Positions 10,301-18,604 of a stretch of 64,000 bases of DNA are shown here, in pieces (position 1 is the stretch's first letter; every line of letters begins with the position of its first letter). The notes under the pieces are model-generated. The model was not told the DNA's origin and did no database searches. It worked only from the letters and a program-made list of their open reading frames with translations. The translations under genes were made by a program, and so were the position numbers. This DNA comes from Cristatella mucedo (taxonomy: Eukaryota; Bryozoa; Phylactolaemata; Cristatellidae), in NCBI GenBank assembly GCA_009760855.2, contig WPIO01000014.1:1-64000 (forward strand). The letters are read 5' to 3'.

Positions 10301-12055
10301 TAGGCCTAGACTTCGGTTCGTAAGGTTTTCCGGGCCGCGCCTTCGGCAAATATCGCACTTATCGCTACTGAGGAACTCAGCCGCACCTTTTCCTAGAAAT
10401 GGATCGCTAGGATGATAGCAAGGCGAGCTCTATACGCTTGTTGAATGATCAGTAACCAGAGGTTCTCGTCGTTTATAGAGTACGTTGTAGTTAAGAATTG
10501 GTTGCCGAAACGCCTTCAATGTGGTTGGACTAGGTAGAGTTTTATTTCTTCACTAGTTCTTATATTACGTTTTGCTGCTTCACATAATCTGGCACGAGCT
10601 TTCATTTGACCTCGGGGTTTGAAAGTGAGGCTATTTCTACTACTACAAGCCCTAGTACTATCTCGTATTATCTGTAATCAAGCCATCGTGATGCCGTCTG
10701 CCATTACTGAAGCCATTTGCTATGCAAGATTGCTTTAGCATTCACTAATTCTGCAACGCCATGTAAACCATCGTAATAATAATAATAATAATATTGCACT
10801 TGATAAAGCGCCCTCAGAGAACTTAATCTCTTTCTAGGCGCTTTACATTTGCTGCTAAGTGATACGCAACAGAATAGTAAGTAAAATCATGCTTGAAAAA
10901 CAAACAAAATGAATAACATGGTTAGGGGTTACATGCACTGGGTCAGCATGCAAATGTGGTTAGTGGCAGCATGAACAGTGTCAGCACGCATAAGCACATT
11001 GAGGACGAATCACAAGGACCCACTAAATGCTGTCATAAATAGGTATATTTCTAAGTTTCTTTTAAATGTGGTCAGGTCAGGGGATGTTCTGATGCAGGTC
11101 GGGAGGGAGTTCCAGGCTGTGGGAGCATACGAGCTAAATGCACGGTCTCCAAAGGATTTAAGGTTTGTACGAGGTATTTCTAGACTGTTGGATTCTTAAA
11201 AGCGAGTGGTACGATGCTTTGCCTGATGGGGTAGTATATCTGAAAGATAGGCTGGAGCCATAGAATGAAGAGACCTAAAAGTGAGCGACAAAACCTTGAA
11301 GTCAATCCGTTGCTTGACTGGTAACCAGTGCAGGTCGGCGAGAAGTGGAGTAATGTGGCAACTGCGACGCTCACGACAGACAAGCCTAGCTGCAGAGTTT
11401 TGCACCAGCTGCAATCGCCTGATCGCACATGCTGGTAGGCCAGTAAGCAGTGAGTTGCAGAAGTCGAGACGAGATGTCACGAATGCATGGACCAACTTGG
11501 AAGTGGTATCCTTATCTAAACAAGCCCTAATTTTAGCAATGTTATGAAGCTGAAAATAGGCTGAAATTGTAGACTGCTACTCATTGACAGCCGATACCGG
11601 GACCTTGGAAAATTTTAGAAAATATATGTATCAGCCATTTGCTACAAAATATTTCCTTAGCAGTCACTGCATAACCCACCAACTGTAAAAGATCGTAGAT
11701 TGACATTCATCGACAGCCGATCCTGATGCAGAAGAAGGTATTTGCGACGCTGAATGTAAGATTTCGCTTCAGCTTGAATACTCAACAGAAAGGCTGCAAA
11801 CCGCGGTTGACACCTTATCCTTGAAAACCCAGTACGGCGTTTCCAACCAGGAGGTATGTTTAGCCGCGTACACTGTGGTCCAGTCTACGTCATCAGTGCC
11901 TGTGTAAGCACATCCGAAGCGAGAAAGCAGGGGCTTTAGTGGATCAGCGGCCGCTGGAGCTCTTGCTCCGGTCTCACCCTCGCATTCTCATTGCTGCTGT
12001 GTTCTGGCACTGTCAGCTTCGTCGTGAAATCTCGCACGCAGTACAGCAGATCTGA
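1099..12055 (+). CDS. ARIH2: Ariadne-2-like RBR E3 ubiquitin ligase (gene span, multi-exon, incomplete)
   Basis: RBR ligases take ubiquitin from an E2 at RING1, pass it to a cysteine in RING2, then to a substrate; ARIH2 works with neddylated cullin-5 ligases in the cytosol and nucleus. Eight exon pieces align in order with the ARIH2 family: acidic N-terminus and UBA-like helices (1099-1683), RING1 with Cys-x2-Cys...Cys-x-His-x2-Cys-x2-Cys (2713-2926), the Cys-x4-Cys end of RING1 and a LREKYQQFVF helix (3030-3154), the end of the IBR with KWLIKITDDSET (7461-7578), and a C-terminal helix (11773-11853). ARIH2 fits better than ARIH1 (CMQPEC, LREKY, YYAPATC). Splice phases agree from 1418 to 3154. 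The first IBR half and RING2 were not found, so it may be a pseudogene, a rearranged gene or a gene with exons too diverged to see. Confidence 0.72.
1418..1485 (+). CDS. ARIH2: ARIH2-like exon 2 (acceptor is AC)
   Basis: IDSSLAKYLLHLNSWAVKD continues the UBA-like helices with no gap relative to exon 1 when the exon begins exactly at 1418. The two bases before it are AC, not AG, and no AG upstream gives the right phase. A GTTAAC branch-like sequence sits about 15 nt upstream, as expected for a real acceptor. The donor at 1486 (GTTGGT) is weak. Reading ends in phase 2, which fits the next exon. Confidence 0.62.
1605..1683 (+). CDS. ARIH2: ARIH2-like exon 3
   Basis: Acceptor TTTTTATGTAG and donor GCA|GTAAGT enclose 79 nt. 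Joined to exon 2 this reads YLDGAERKHTDSNRLLVV, matching the segment between the UBA-like helices and RING1. The fit is by phase and position more than by identity. Confidence 0.6.
1684..2712. other. ARIH2-like intron, nothing recognised
   Basis: About 1 kb with strong splice sites at each end (GTAAGT at 1684; TAG at 2710-2712). I saw no transposon similarity, no RNA gene and no long frame with family resemblance. Confidence 0.5.
2713..2926 (+). CDS. ARIH2: ARIH2-like exon 4, RING1
   Basis: Encodes CTVC, 15 residues, then CRHVFCKPCW, the zinc-binding core of RING1, which recruits the E2 in RBR ligases. All six zinc ligands expected in this exon are present. Acceptor GTTTGTAG (an alternative CAG lies 6 nt further, same frame); donor CG|GTCAGT, phase 1, agreeing with the next exon. 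Confidence 0.85.
3030..3154 (+). CDS. ARIH2: ARIH2-like exon 5, end of RING1
   Basis: Acceptor CTTACCTACAG. Reads LECMQPECHELVPESFVL followed by LREKYQQFVFQKSVM. The Cys-x4-Cys pair completes RING1, and the LREKY helix is an ARIH2 signature. Donor ATG|GTGAGT, phase 0. The next family segment (first half of the IBR, starting around a CP-x2-DC motif) has no match before 7461. Confidence 0.85.
3155..3789. other. intron sequence 5' of LINE-A; possible LINE 5' UTR
   Basis: About 630 nt between the exon donor and the first recognisable LINE-A coding sequence. Part of it (from about 3,470) may be LINE-A 5' UTR, since no other copy here is long enough to compare. No ARIH2 IBR exon is visible in any frame. 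Confidence 0.35.
3790..7245 (+). mobile_element. LINE-A, most complete copy (L2/CR1-like non-LTR retrotransposon)
   Basis: Encodes a two-domain retrotransposon protein. N-terminal region YDHQQLLSLRHRIS, then a basic stretch; endonuclease from LNACLWNPRSICN (about 4186) with ALTETWL, GDFNVHF (about 4595) and SDHMQISF (about 4783); reverse transcriptase with SNYRPVSLLPFLSKTLERVV (about 5670), AAFDTIDHK (about 5890), YGVPQGSVLG (about 6050) and the catalytic FYADDTQLYL (about 6150). The C-terminal domain ends LSGSL-like at 7014, followed by a 3' UTR, the terminal hairpin (about 7180-7235) and TTATTATTATT. Three breaks are visible: a frameshift near 4500, a stop at 6278 and a stop at 6764. This copy is therefore inactive. 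It lies in sense orientation in an ARIH2-like intron. Confidence 0.93.
4186..6278 (+). pseudogene. LINE-A endonuclease/reverse transcriptase, broken
   Basis: The longest surviving coding block of LINE-A. The endonuclease frame (to about 4500) shifts into the frame that runs 4593-6278 through a single-base-type frameshift. The reverse transcriptase domain is intact through FYADDTQLYLCFD and stops at 6278 where other copies read NFLKLN. The next block (6312-6764) continues in frame to another premature stop. Confidence 0.9.
7461..7578 (+). CDS. ARIH2: ARIH2-like exon, second half of IBR
   Basis: Acceptor CTTTCACCTTGTAG, donor AAT|GTAAGT. Reads FSCGNDYYAPATC, then KWLIKITDDSETCHYL and AANTKN. 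The family has Cys-x2-Cys and His/Cys ligands here; the histidine of the usual YHAP is tyrosine in this copy (YYAP), so one IBR zinc ligand may be lost. It needs a preceding exon ending in phase 2, which was not found. Confidence 0.82.
7579..8379. other. intron or intergenic, no feature recognised
   Basis: The family's next exon should carry RING2 (CPKC, then GGCNHM and the catalytic cysteine). I looked in all three + frames from 7579 to 11772 and saw none of these signatures. Confidence 0.4.
8380..8760 (+). repeat. repeat unit P, copy 1 (promoter-like dispersed repeat)
   Basis: About 380 bp matched along its length by 15,150-15,545 at high identity, beginning around AATAAAATCGCTCCTTCC and ending around CATCTCGGTCGTCTGACGAG. 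It contains an octamer-like ATGCAAAT, a CRE-like GACGTCGC, a GC box GTGGGCGG and, on the minus strand, TTATAAAA. Both copies keep an open frame (8447-8776 here) but it lacks any family resemblance, so I call it a repeat rather than a gene. Confidence 0.75.
9535..9640 (-). mobile_element. LINE-B 3' end fragment
   Basis: GTAACTCCACAAAG and the following 40 nt match the 3' UTR of LINE-B at 18,620-18,670 in the same orientation, with a degraded ATGTAAT-type tail beside it. About 100 bp, strongly diverged. Confidence 0.55.
9641..10125. other. no feature recognised
   Basis: AT-rich sequence with many stops in all frames. No similarity noticed to other parts of the window. Confidence 0.4.
10126..10170 (-). 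mobile_element. LINE-A 3' UTR scrap
   Basis: A 45 bp piece (ATGAATAGCATGGTTAGGGG and the next 25 nt) matching the LINE-A 3' UTR at 10,912-10,955, without the hairpin or coding sequence. Confidence 0.6.
10778..11575 (-). mobile_element. LINE-A, 5'-truncated
   Basis: Minus-strand copy with (ATA/AAT)n and the terminal hairpin at 10,778-10,855, a 3' UTR, and the C-terminal domain (VHAFVTSRLDFCNSLL, LLADLHWLPVKQRIDFKVL). It is almost identical over about 300 nt to the copy at 51.2-51.5 kb, so the two come from a recent common source. The 5' break at about 11,575 lies some 200 nt before an ARIH2-like exon. Confidence 0.9.
11773..11853 (+). CDS. ARIH2: ARIH2-like C-terminal exon
   Basis: Acceptor TTTCGCTTCAG and donor GAG|GTATGT enclose 27 codons, phase 0 to 0. 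LEYSTERLQTAVDTLSLK aligns without gaps with the family's C-terminal helix (FEY..., then an LSxK motif). It is short, so confidence rests on the alignment plus clean splice sites. Confidence 0.58.
11909..12055 (+). CDS. ARIH2: possible ARIH2-like last exon
   Basis: After a 55 nt intron an open stretch of 48 codons reads ALVDQRPLELLLRSH, resembling the family's end (an xEQRRRxLL motif), and runs to TGA at 12,053-12,055. It is longer than the usual ARIH2 tail and the acceptor tract is poor. Confidence 0.4.
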   Translation, partial: HIRSEKAGALVDQRPLELLLRSHPRILIAAVFWHCQLRREISHAVQQI

Positions 12056-13075
12056 TCAGCTCCTGTACTCCTTTTACTGCACTGGTCCGGACTGAGCCGA
12101 GAAGCTAGAGATGCTTGGTCGCTGCACTCTTTGCCGTGGTGCGGATGCAGCTTCAGACAGCGGCCCTCCTTAGGGACTCTTGAGCCAGCTCTCTGAATTC
12201 AAGCATTTTTCGCAAGCGTGCCTCCTACTGTCATCAGCTTAGGACTCGCCACTGTCCCACGCTGTGTTCGGACGTAGAATGAAGATCTGTAATTGTCAGG
12301 TGCCCTAACAGGTCTAGAGACGTCTGCTGAGCAACAGGCCGCTTCAGACCATTTATGCAATGTTATTTATATATTTATTTGGCTTTAAAGTACATGAATG
12401 AGGCGAATCGTACTTAAAATGCTTATTGTTTTAGTGTTGAGAGTTTGCCCGGATTCCCGCGAATCGGGAAGGTCTGCTTCGTTATTGATTTGCGGATTGA
12501 CAAGCGATTATTAACTGCTAATTTACTTTCTTTCAATCTAATTGCAGAAGATGAAATGCATTAGGACTCTTGCTGAGAATCTCAGGAATATTATTCTCCA
12601 AGACTTCTTTAACAATTGATAGCCAGCGTGAAGTCAAACTTGGAAAGTACTTTTCCCGGCTTTGCTTATAACGACTGAGCATGTATTTATACACTTCTCG
12701 AGGCTTAATAAACGGGCACTGCTCTCTACGAATGAGCTTCGTGCTAAGGTGGGAGCGGCTGCACCGAAGGCTTTATGGTTCTATGCTTTGTGGCAAAGCA
12801 TGTTAGTCCTGCCGTTTAAATACGATACACTTTATTAAAACCATCCTACGGTCTGATCTTCGTCATACAGGTTCAGAGTAGATGTTAACGGCAACAAAGC
12901 AGTGAGTGGCGATAGGGCTGATCTTACGGTACTTTGCTTGGCTCTATTAGATATTAAGTGAGGAGACCATTAGCTATCGTAAAATATTACGACTATTGTA
13001 CCCCGAAGACGTGTCAAAGGCGACTCAGATTTACTTGTTGTTATTTTTTCAGTAGATTCCGGATAAGATCCATCC

Positions 13076-13121
<46 letters not shown>

Positions 13122-14534
13122 AATGTTTAAAATGTATTTGCCTTTCTCCAATAATTTTCGTAAAACTTCCAATCAATGGTAAAATTCTCTTCTGCCCCAA
13201 ATGCCGTGCTAGTTTTGGCTCAGGACCTTGTGGAACCTGAGCCGCAAAGCATGCATTGGAGGTTGTTCTCTGCACAATGGCTTCATGTCAAGATCACCAC
13301 TGTAAGCTTTTTTGACTGCACTCACCTAAGCTAATCTAAGACCTCAGCTCCTCCCATGTGATTACAAGAATTTCGGGGAGGGGCTGCTAGCCTGTTATAT
13401 CAGCGAGCTCGATGATAACAGACGGCCACCGAAACAATGTCTCGGAAGTTCGCTGTCGCTCTCCATACAGGGAAACCTATTCACATTTTGCTGCCTATAG
13501 AAGCAATAAAGAAGGGTCAATGGCATGAAGGTATCGTCCTTTAGACAACCATAAAAAGACTATCACGTTTAGAAAAGCATCACAAATTGACACTCGGGAC
13601 CGCCAATAAACCACCGAATAACCCTAAATATAGTAGAAAAATTCTTTCAATTCAAGCGTGAGTTGGGCCAAACGCAAATCTCCGCCGGTGCGCTTAACGG
13701 GAATGCCTACATTAACTTAACAGGCTTTATTCTAAAACAGGAAATCCCTAGAAAAATAGTAGGAAGAGCCTGCGAGGGTCTTAAGATCGCTGCGGCGGTG
13801 CGACTAACTCGTCCTTTGCAGTTCATTCATGTGACACTAAACCTTTGCTAGACCGAATAATGCGTGACATGTTGGTGAGTTGTAGGTTCGGCACCAAAGA
13901 AGCAGTTATGCCGACGATCAATCAAGAAAACCTGTATAGTTGCCAAGAGAGACAGCCTCCGGGGGCCTACACCACCAGCTATAGCATATAGATGCGTAAC
14001 CGTTACTCTGAACTTCGTTGTATACGATTTACACGAGAAACGGGGAAGCTTGAATTTTCTACGTCGATAACCTACAGCCACAATGTACCCACACACACTA
14101 TTCGATAACTGTAAATCCTAAATTCTTAAGTCTGGTAACCAGGTCTTTGGAATAATTAAATAAAGTGAGATCGGCCGGGCTTTTGTGGATTAAATGGCTA
14201 GATGCCTATTAGCTATTGCCGATTAGGCTACGAGGTGGTTTCGCATTGTATCAGGTAGTAGTGACCTACCTGAAAGATAGCAACCTTACCTTCGATTAAT
14301 CCCTAATTTACAGATCGCTACTTCTTAGCACTCTACCTAGCTGACTAAACCTGAAATTGCTCACCACTTGCTGAAGCTGCTTTTGATCCCTGCTTGCTTT
14401 ACAGCACGCCCAACTCGTGAATTGCTAATCTTATATATCAGGCCCAAACTAATTCAAATTAATAGCTGCAGCATCAGTATCATAGTTACTGGAAACCCCT
14501 GTTAGTCAGAAATGTATCTCCCGGCGTGTCTTCT
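12056..14534. other. intergenic, no gene recognised
   Basis: About 2.5 kb between the end of the ARIH2-like gene and the next repeats. It holds a (TA)n run at 13,078-13,120 and an AATAAA-type signal near 12,708. Open frames at 13,663-13,851 (+) and 13,848-14,096 (-) lack any recognisable motif. Confidence 0.45.
13078..13120. repeat. (TA)n microsatellite
   Basis: About 21 uninterrupted TA units. Confidence 0.97.
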
Positions 14535-14700
14535 CAAAATCTGGTTGCCCTGCTCCAAGGTGACCTTTTCCTAGACGACCAAAGTAGCACCACAGTCAGG
14601 TTCAGCTGCGTAGTATTGCAAAAGTTGGGGCATGCTAATAGAAGAATACCAAATCCAAGCTGGTCCTTGCCTCTGTGACATTTCACCTTTGCTTTGCAAT
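14535..14700 (+). mobile_element. LINE-A, strongly decayed internal fragment
   Basis: Alignable to 43,205-43,385 (the region encoding NLGVxFQSDLSLDDHIS to VHAFVxSRLDFC): TCCAAGGTGACC, TAGACGACCA, CCACAGTCAGG and CTGGTCCTTGCC keep the order and spacing. All frames are broken. Confidence 0.6.
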
Positions 14701-15059
14701 TATGTGTCAGCTGGCAGGCTTCAAAAGGCTCTACTCTTTAGAAATGACTCAGCTTCTTTTGAAAAAAGAGGGTTGCCTCTTCAATAAGCAGACTCAGAAC
14801 CTGCTTGCCAAGAAGGCCGAATCGGAAGGAGAGGTATTTCAGCCAGTGTTTAAAATTACTACAATCCATTTAGGGAATGACCTAATGCCTGCAGTGTGCG
14901 AACGCCACCAGGAAACGTTGTTAGACCCAGTCTAAAAATAAACTGGAATCCACATTAGGTCCTACAGCTTCTCCTGCAAGGCTGCCTTCGTCTGCTTACA
15001 ATCTGCGGGCGACCAACTGATAAGCATTGCCAACCGGATTTTTAAGCGAAGAATTTTTA

Positions 15060-15149
15060 CTTTGTGTACACAATCCATAAGTGCTTAGTTCAGCGGGTCA
15101 TTGCAAAGCTCGAGAGAGGCTCGCTCAATATCCCACGCTGCTCTTACAC
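15060..15149 (+). repeat. repeat unit P, partial tandem copy
   Basis: The middle of unit P (AGTTCAGCGGGTCATTGCAA, GAGAGAGGCTCGCTCAAT, CCCACGCTGCTCTT) occurs here directly before the start of the full copy, so the unit is partly duplicated head to tail. Confidence 0.75.
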
Positions 15150-15545
15150 TAACACAATAAAATCGCTCCTTCCCACGTTATCACAAGACCCGATTCATTA
15201 AAACCGTCGCACACGATGGCTATTGCGTAAAGTACCGGCTATGCGGCTCTACATGCAAATTCAGGGGGTTAGCTCAAAGTACTTAGTTCAGCGGGTCATT
15301 GCAAAGCCCGAGAGAGGCTCGCTCAATATCCCACGCTGCTCTTCCGACGTCGCTGCCGCGGCTTTCTCGCACCTGCATGTGGAGCAGCGGCCACTGCTGT
15401 GGGCGGCGCTGCAAAATCTTTGGTTTTTGAAAGACAATCACGTTACCAGGCTCCTACGAATAAGCCTCCAATATGGTGCCAGCACTTTGATAATGAACCA
15501 CGGCCATCTCGGTCGTCTGACGAGAGTTACTTTTGCGTATAAAGG
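15150..15545 (+). repeat. repeat unit P, copy 2
   Basis: Full-length match to 8,380-8,760. The octamer-like ATGCAAAT, GACGTCGC and GTGGGCGG are conserved. The reading frame stays open over 128 codons but with no recognisable domain. Confidence 0.78.
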
Positions 15546-15574
15546 ACGCGAAAGATCCTTGACTGTCGACTTGC

Positions 15575-15650
15575 GTCTCCTGATTTGTCCACGTTTAAAA
15601 AGAATCTAAAGTCGCATCTATGTATTGCAGCATTTAGCGGTATGAGAAGG
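15575..15650 (+). mobile_element. LINE-A C-terminal scrap
   Basis: CCTGATTTGTCCACGTTTAA and the following bases match the LINE-A segment encoding PDLTTFKKNLKTHL and AAFSG, ending before the 3' UTR. Only about 70 bp, without the tail. Confidence 0.7.
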
Positions 15651-15899
15651 ACTATATGAGAATAGGGGTTTCATACTATGTAGAAACTTTAAATTAATGT
15701 GTAGAAAAAGCTTGACGCAGGCATGCAAGTTTATAAAGAGATTTTTATATAAGTTTTTTTTTATAAAAATAAAGTTAAGTGATAAATATGCTAGTTTTAT
15801 GGAGGAACGTTGTGGAACCGCTAAGATCAAAATGCCAAGTCCATACGAGAAAAAGGCGGAAGTGGCAACTTTGTAACGTTTATGGAATATGATCAGATT

Positions 15900-16995
15900 T
15901 TAATGCTTCTTAACAGAAGTGATCGAGGATGTAGAAGATATGAGTGTTCTAAAGGGTTCATTTCGAGAACACAATCATAAGTCTGGAGCAAATGTATTAG
16001 TAGACTATGATTCTAACGTGGGTTCTCGAGGATATTTCCCTCTCAGAGGTAACATAACTAGGACGACTTCAAGTCTTGAGGAATCTTTCCTTAAAATAAT
16101 GGACTATATAAAGGTGACATTACAGAAGAGTGACGTATTTGATAGATCAAATACGAGCCCAAGCAGAACATGAATCATTTGATAAGTCTGAGGAGAGTTG
16201 GATATAGGCAAGACAACTTGGAGAAGATAAGGTACTAGACCTTTTTTACTTCACTGGAAATTTCAAGGGAAGCCCAGACCAGACAATGAATGTAGTTTAC
16301 AGCTAATGAACTATGTGATTCACTTCATGTTCAGTTTAAATTTGCAACTTACGATGCTACGATTCCTTTCTTATTGTTAATTCTGTGGATAGTCATTGCG
16401 AACAATATGGAGAAGTTCTTAACGATAGAATTTGGATAAATAGGTTTCAGAAATTCACTTCAGATGTAAAACGCTTGTTGTGATAAGGTTTTTAAGAACC
16501 TTTGAGATGCATAAAATACTTTTAAGGTTACGTAAAGCGCCCTTTTCACGTTTTTTTCATAATCAGATTTCTCTCTGTTAATGAAAAAGGGAGTCGATCG
16601 ATATATGGACGGATATCATAGATTTTATCGAAACGTGGAAAGGTGTATTAGATTTAGTGAAGCCGAACTTCCTAAAAGGACAAGTTCTACTCACTCTAGT
16701 TTGTCTGGAGATATCAGTCAGCACAGGTATTACCATGCTTTACATCTTTGGAATACTCTTAGAATTAGCAATCCAGGTAAGATCATGAGTTTTATCTAAA
16801 GTTGGATGTCTTTTTACTTGCATATGTTACTAAGGCATTTGGCAAATCATTTAATTCAAATTATCACGTTGATCCTGGCAAGTTTATAGCTACTCTAAAA
16901 GTGACCTGGACAACCAGTCCTAAGTTCGCTGGTATTGTATTACAATTAATCACCGATTTTTATAATTGATAGTTCTTCAGTGAAGCATACTTGGA
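15900..16995 (+). pseudogene. protein-primed DNA polymerase B, N-terminal and exonuclease-side part
   Basis: A KVLD...FTGNFKG stretch (about 16,226-16,272) lines up with the conserved KVRDH-x-HFTGxxRG element of Polinton polymerases; its Cys/His residues are lost. KFATYDATI and NMEKF follow. From 16,581 the frame MKKGVDRYMDGYHRF, LPKR, then ISQHRYYHALHLWNTL matches the family's region before the polymerase domain, and DVFLLAYV (about 16,806) followed by VDPGKF matches the DVLLLADV-x-LDP block. Stops break it in several places. LINE-A is inserted just downstream. Confidence 0.78.
16581..16799 (+). pseudogene. longest open piece of the polymerase relic
   Basis: 72 codons containing the family-typical run from RYMDGYHRF to HALHLWNTL. 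The frame ends at a stop at 16,797 and the match resumes in another frame at about 16,801. Confidence 0.75.
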
Positions 16996-17009
16996 GGAAT
17001 TACACGGGT

Positions 17010-18002
17010 TTCTGAAGTGACCTTTCCTTAGCCGACCACATCAGCTCCACAGTAAAGTCTCCTTACTTTCAGCTACATGAAATTGCTAAAAATTCGAGCT
17101 TGTTTAGACAGGGATAGCACATCTAAATTGGTCCATTCATTTGTGACATTTAGTCTTGACTTCTGTAACTCGCTGCTTGCTGGCCTACCGGCCTCAGCAC
17201 TCAGGCTCTTACAGCTGGTGCAAAACTCGGCAGCTAGGCTTGTCTGTCGTGAGCGTCTCGTCACGTCAGACCACTTCTCGCCGACCTGCACTGGCTCCAA
17301 GTCAAGCAACGCATCGACTTCAAGGTTTTGACTTTCGCTTTTAGGTCTCTTCATTATTTTAAATAAATAAATAAATGCTAGCTTATTTAACAGCCTCTTT
17401 TGTATAGCGACAGAAGAGCCTTTACGGCTATCACCACCGCTTGCAGTGGCGATATAGGATCACCCACTGCAGGATTCGAGCCCACGACCTCGGGGCCGAG
17501 GTCGTGAAAAGCAACCGCCTTACCTAGTGAGCCATTACGGCTCTATTTATGCTCCAGCCTACCTATCAGATCTACTCCCTACCAGGCTAAGCACAGTACC
17601 ACCCGCTTTTCGGAATCTAACTGTTTACCCATACCTCGTACAAACCTCAAAATCTTTAGAGACCGTGCATTTAGGTCACATGCTCCCAAAGCCCGAAACT
17701 CACTCGCTACTCGCGTTACGACACCCCTGACTTGACCACATTTAAAAAGAAACCAAAAACGCACCTATTTATAACAGCATTTAGTAGGTCCCTGTTATTC
17801 ATCCTTAATATGTCTATGCGTGCTGACACTGTTCCATGCTGCCACTAATCAAACTTGCATGCTGAACCTTGCACGTGACCCCAACCATGTTGTTCTTGTT
17901 GTTGATCGAACTTGCTACCCCAAACTATTCAATCGTGCTTCATTTGCAGCAATTGTAAAGCAGCCAGAAAGTTCTCTAAGGGCGATTTATTAAATGTATT
18001 AT
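17010..18002 (+). mobile_element. LINE-A, 5'-truncated, interrupted by a SINE
   Basis: Begins around GTGACCTTTCCTTAGCCGAC (SDLSLxDH region), runs through IRACLDRDSTSKLVHSF, is interrupted by a SINE at 17,355-17,545, and continues with APAYLSDLLP to a 3' UTR, hairpin (AAGCAGCCAGAAAG to GGGCGATTTATTAA) and ATTATTATT. It is inserted in the polymerase relic and lies in the same orientation. Confidence 0.88.
17355..17545 (-). mobile_element. tRNA-derived SINE-2 inside LINE-A
   Basis: On the minus strand the head has an A box (TGGCTCACTAGG) and a B box (GGCTCGAATCC), the internal RNA polymerase III promoter. The body ends with AGCCGTAAAGGCTCTT, GCTATACAAA and a TTTA-type tail (AAATAAATAAATAAAT on the + strand). 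The head contains a palindromic arm CACGACCTCGG / CCGAGGTCGTG where a tRNA anticodon arm would be. Possible target duplication of about 5-7 nt (ATTT/TATTTA) at the junctions. Confidence 0.87.
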
Positions 18003-18603
18003 TATTTGATTTGATCAAGTTTAGGAAAAGTTGTGGTTTCATTTACCTTGATACTACAAATATTTATGGATGGACAATGAAATAGAAGTTACCAACCGGG
18101 GATAGAGATTTTAAGTTCCTACCAAAGAAAATTGTTTCAAAGCTGACTGTTGATTAGAAAAAGTGATTCATTCAGCCTAGTCTCGCATAAAGCATTTGTT
18201 CTAGAAGTAGATAAGGAATTCCCAAAGGATAATAAATATATAGTCTATAAATTATAGTCTATAATAATTTAGATTATAAATTATAGTCTATAATTCACAC
18301 ACGCCAGGAACGTTGCTAAGGATGAATATTCTTTATGTCAATCTTTTTATGAAAGGGTTGACAATCCCGCTAAGAAATTAGTGCAACACTTATTAACAAA
18401 AGAGTGCTATGCAATAAATTATCTAAATTCTCAATATTGTCCTGTACTTTTCTTTTACTTTTAAGAAACGTCACCGAGCAATGCAGTTCACTCAATCTGA
18501 GTGCTTAAAAATTTGTATTGATAACAACATTTCCTTCAAAATAAGTCAAAGAATTATTTTGAAAAGGATCCCAATGAATTTGTAATCAATGCTTTCTTCG
18601 GTA
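18003..18603 (+). pseudogene. DNA polymerase B relic, motif A and motif B side
   Basis: YLDTTNIYGW (18,044-18,073) is the motif A region of protein-primed polymerases (metal-binding Asp present, followed by YGW). FVLEVDKEFP (18,195-18,224) and NYFEKDPNEFVINAFFG (18,552-18,602) match the next two conserved blocks; the last corresponds to FEKDxxKLMNNSVFG, with the motif B lysine context changed. LINE-B begins directly after it. Confidence 0.8.
18236..18296. repeat. short tandem repeat, TATAGTCTATAAAT-type
   Basis: About four imperfect units of ATTATAGTCTATAA within the polymerase relic. Confidence 0.85.
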
Positions 18604-18604
18604 T

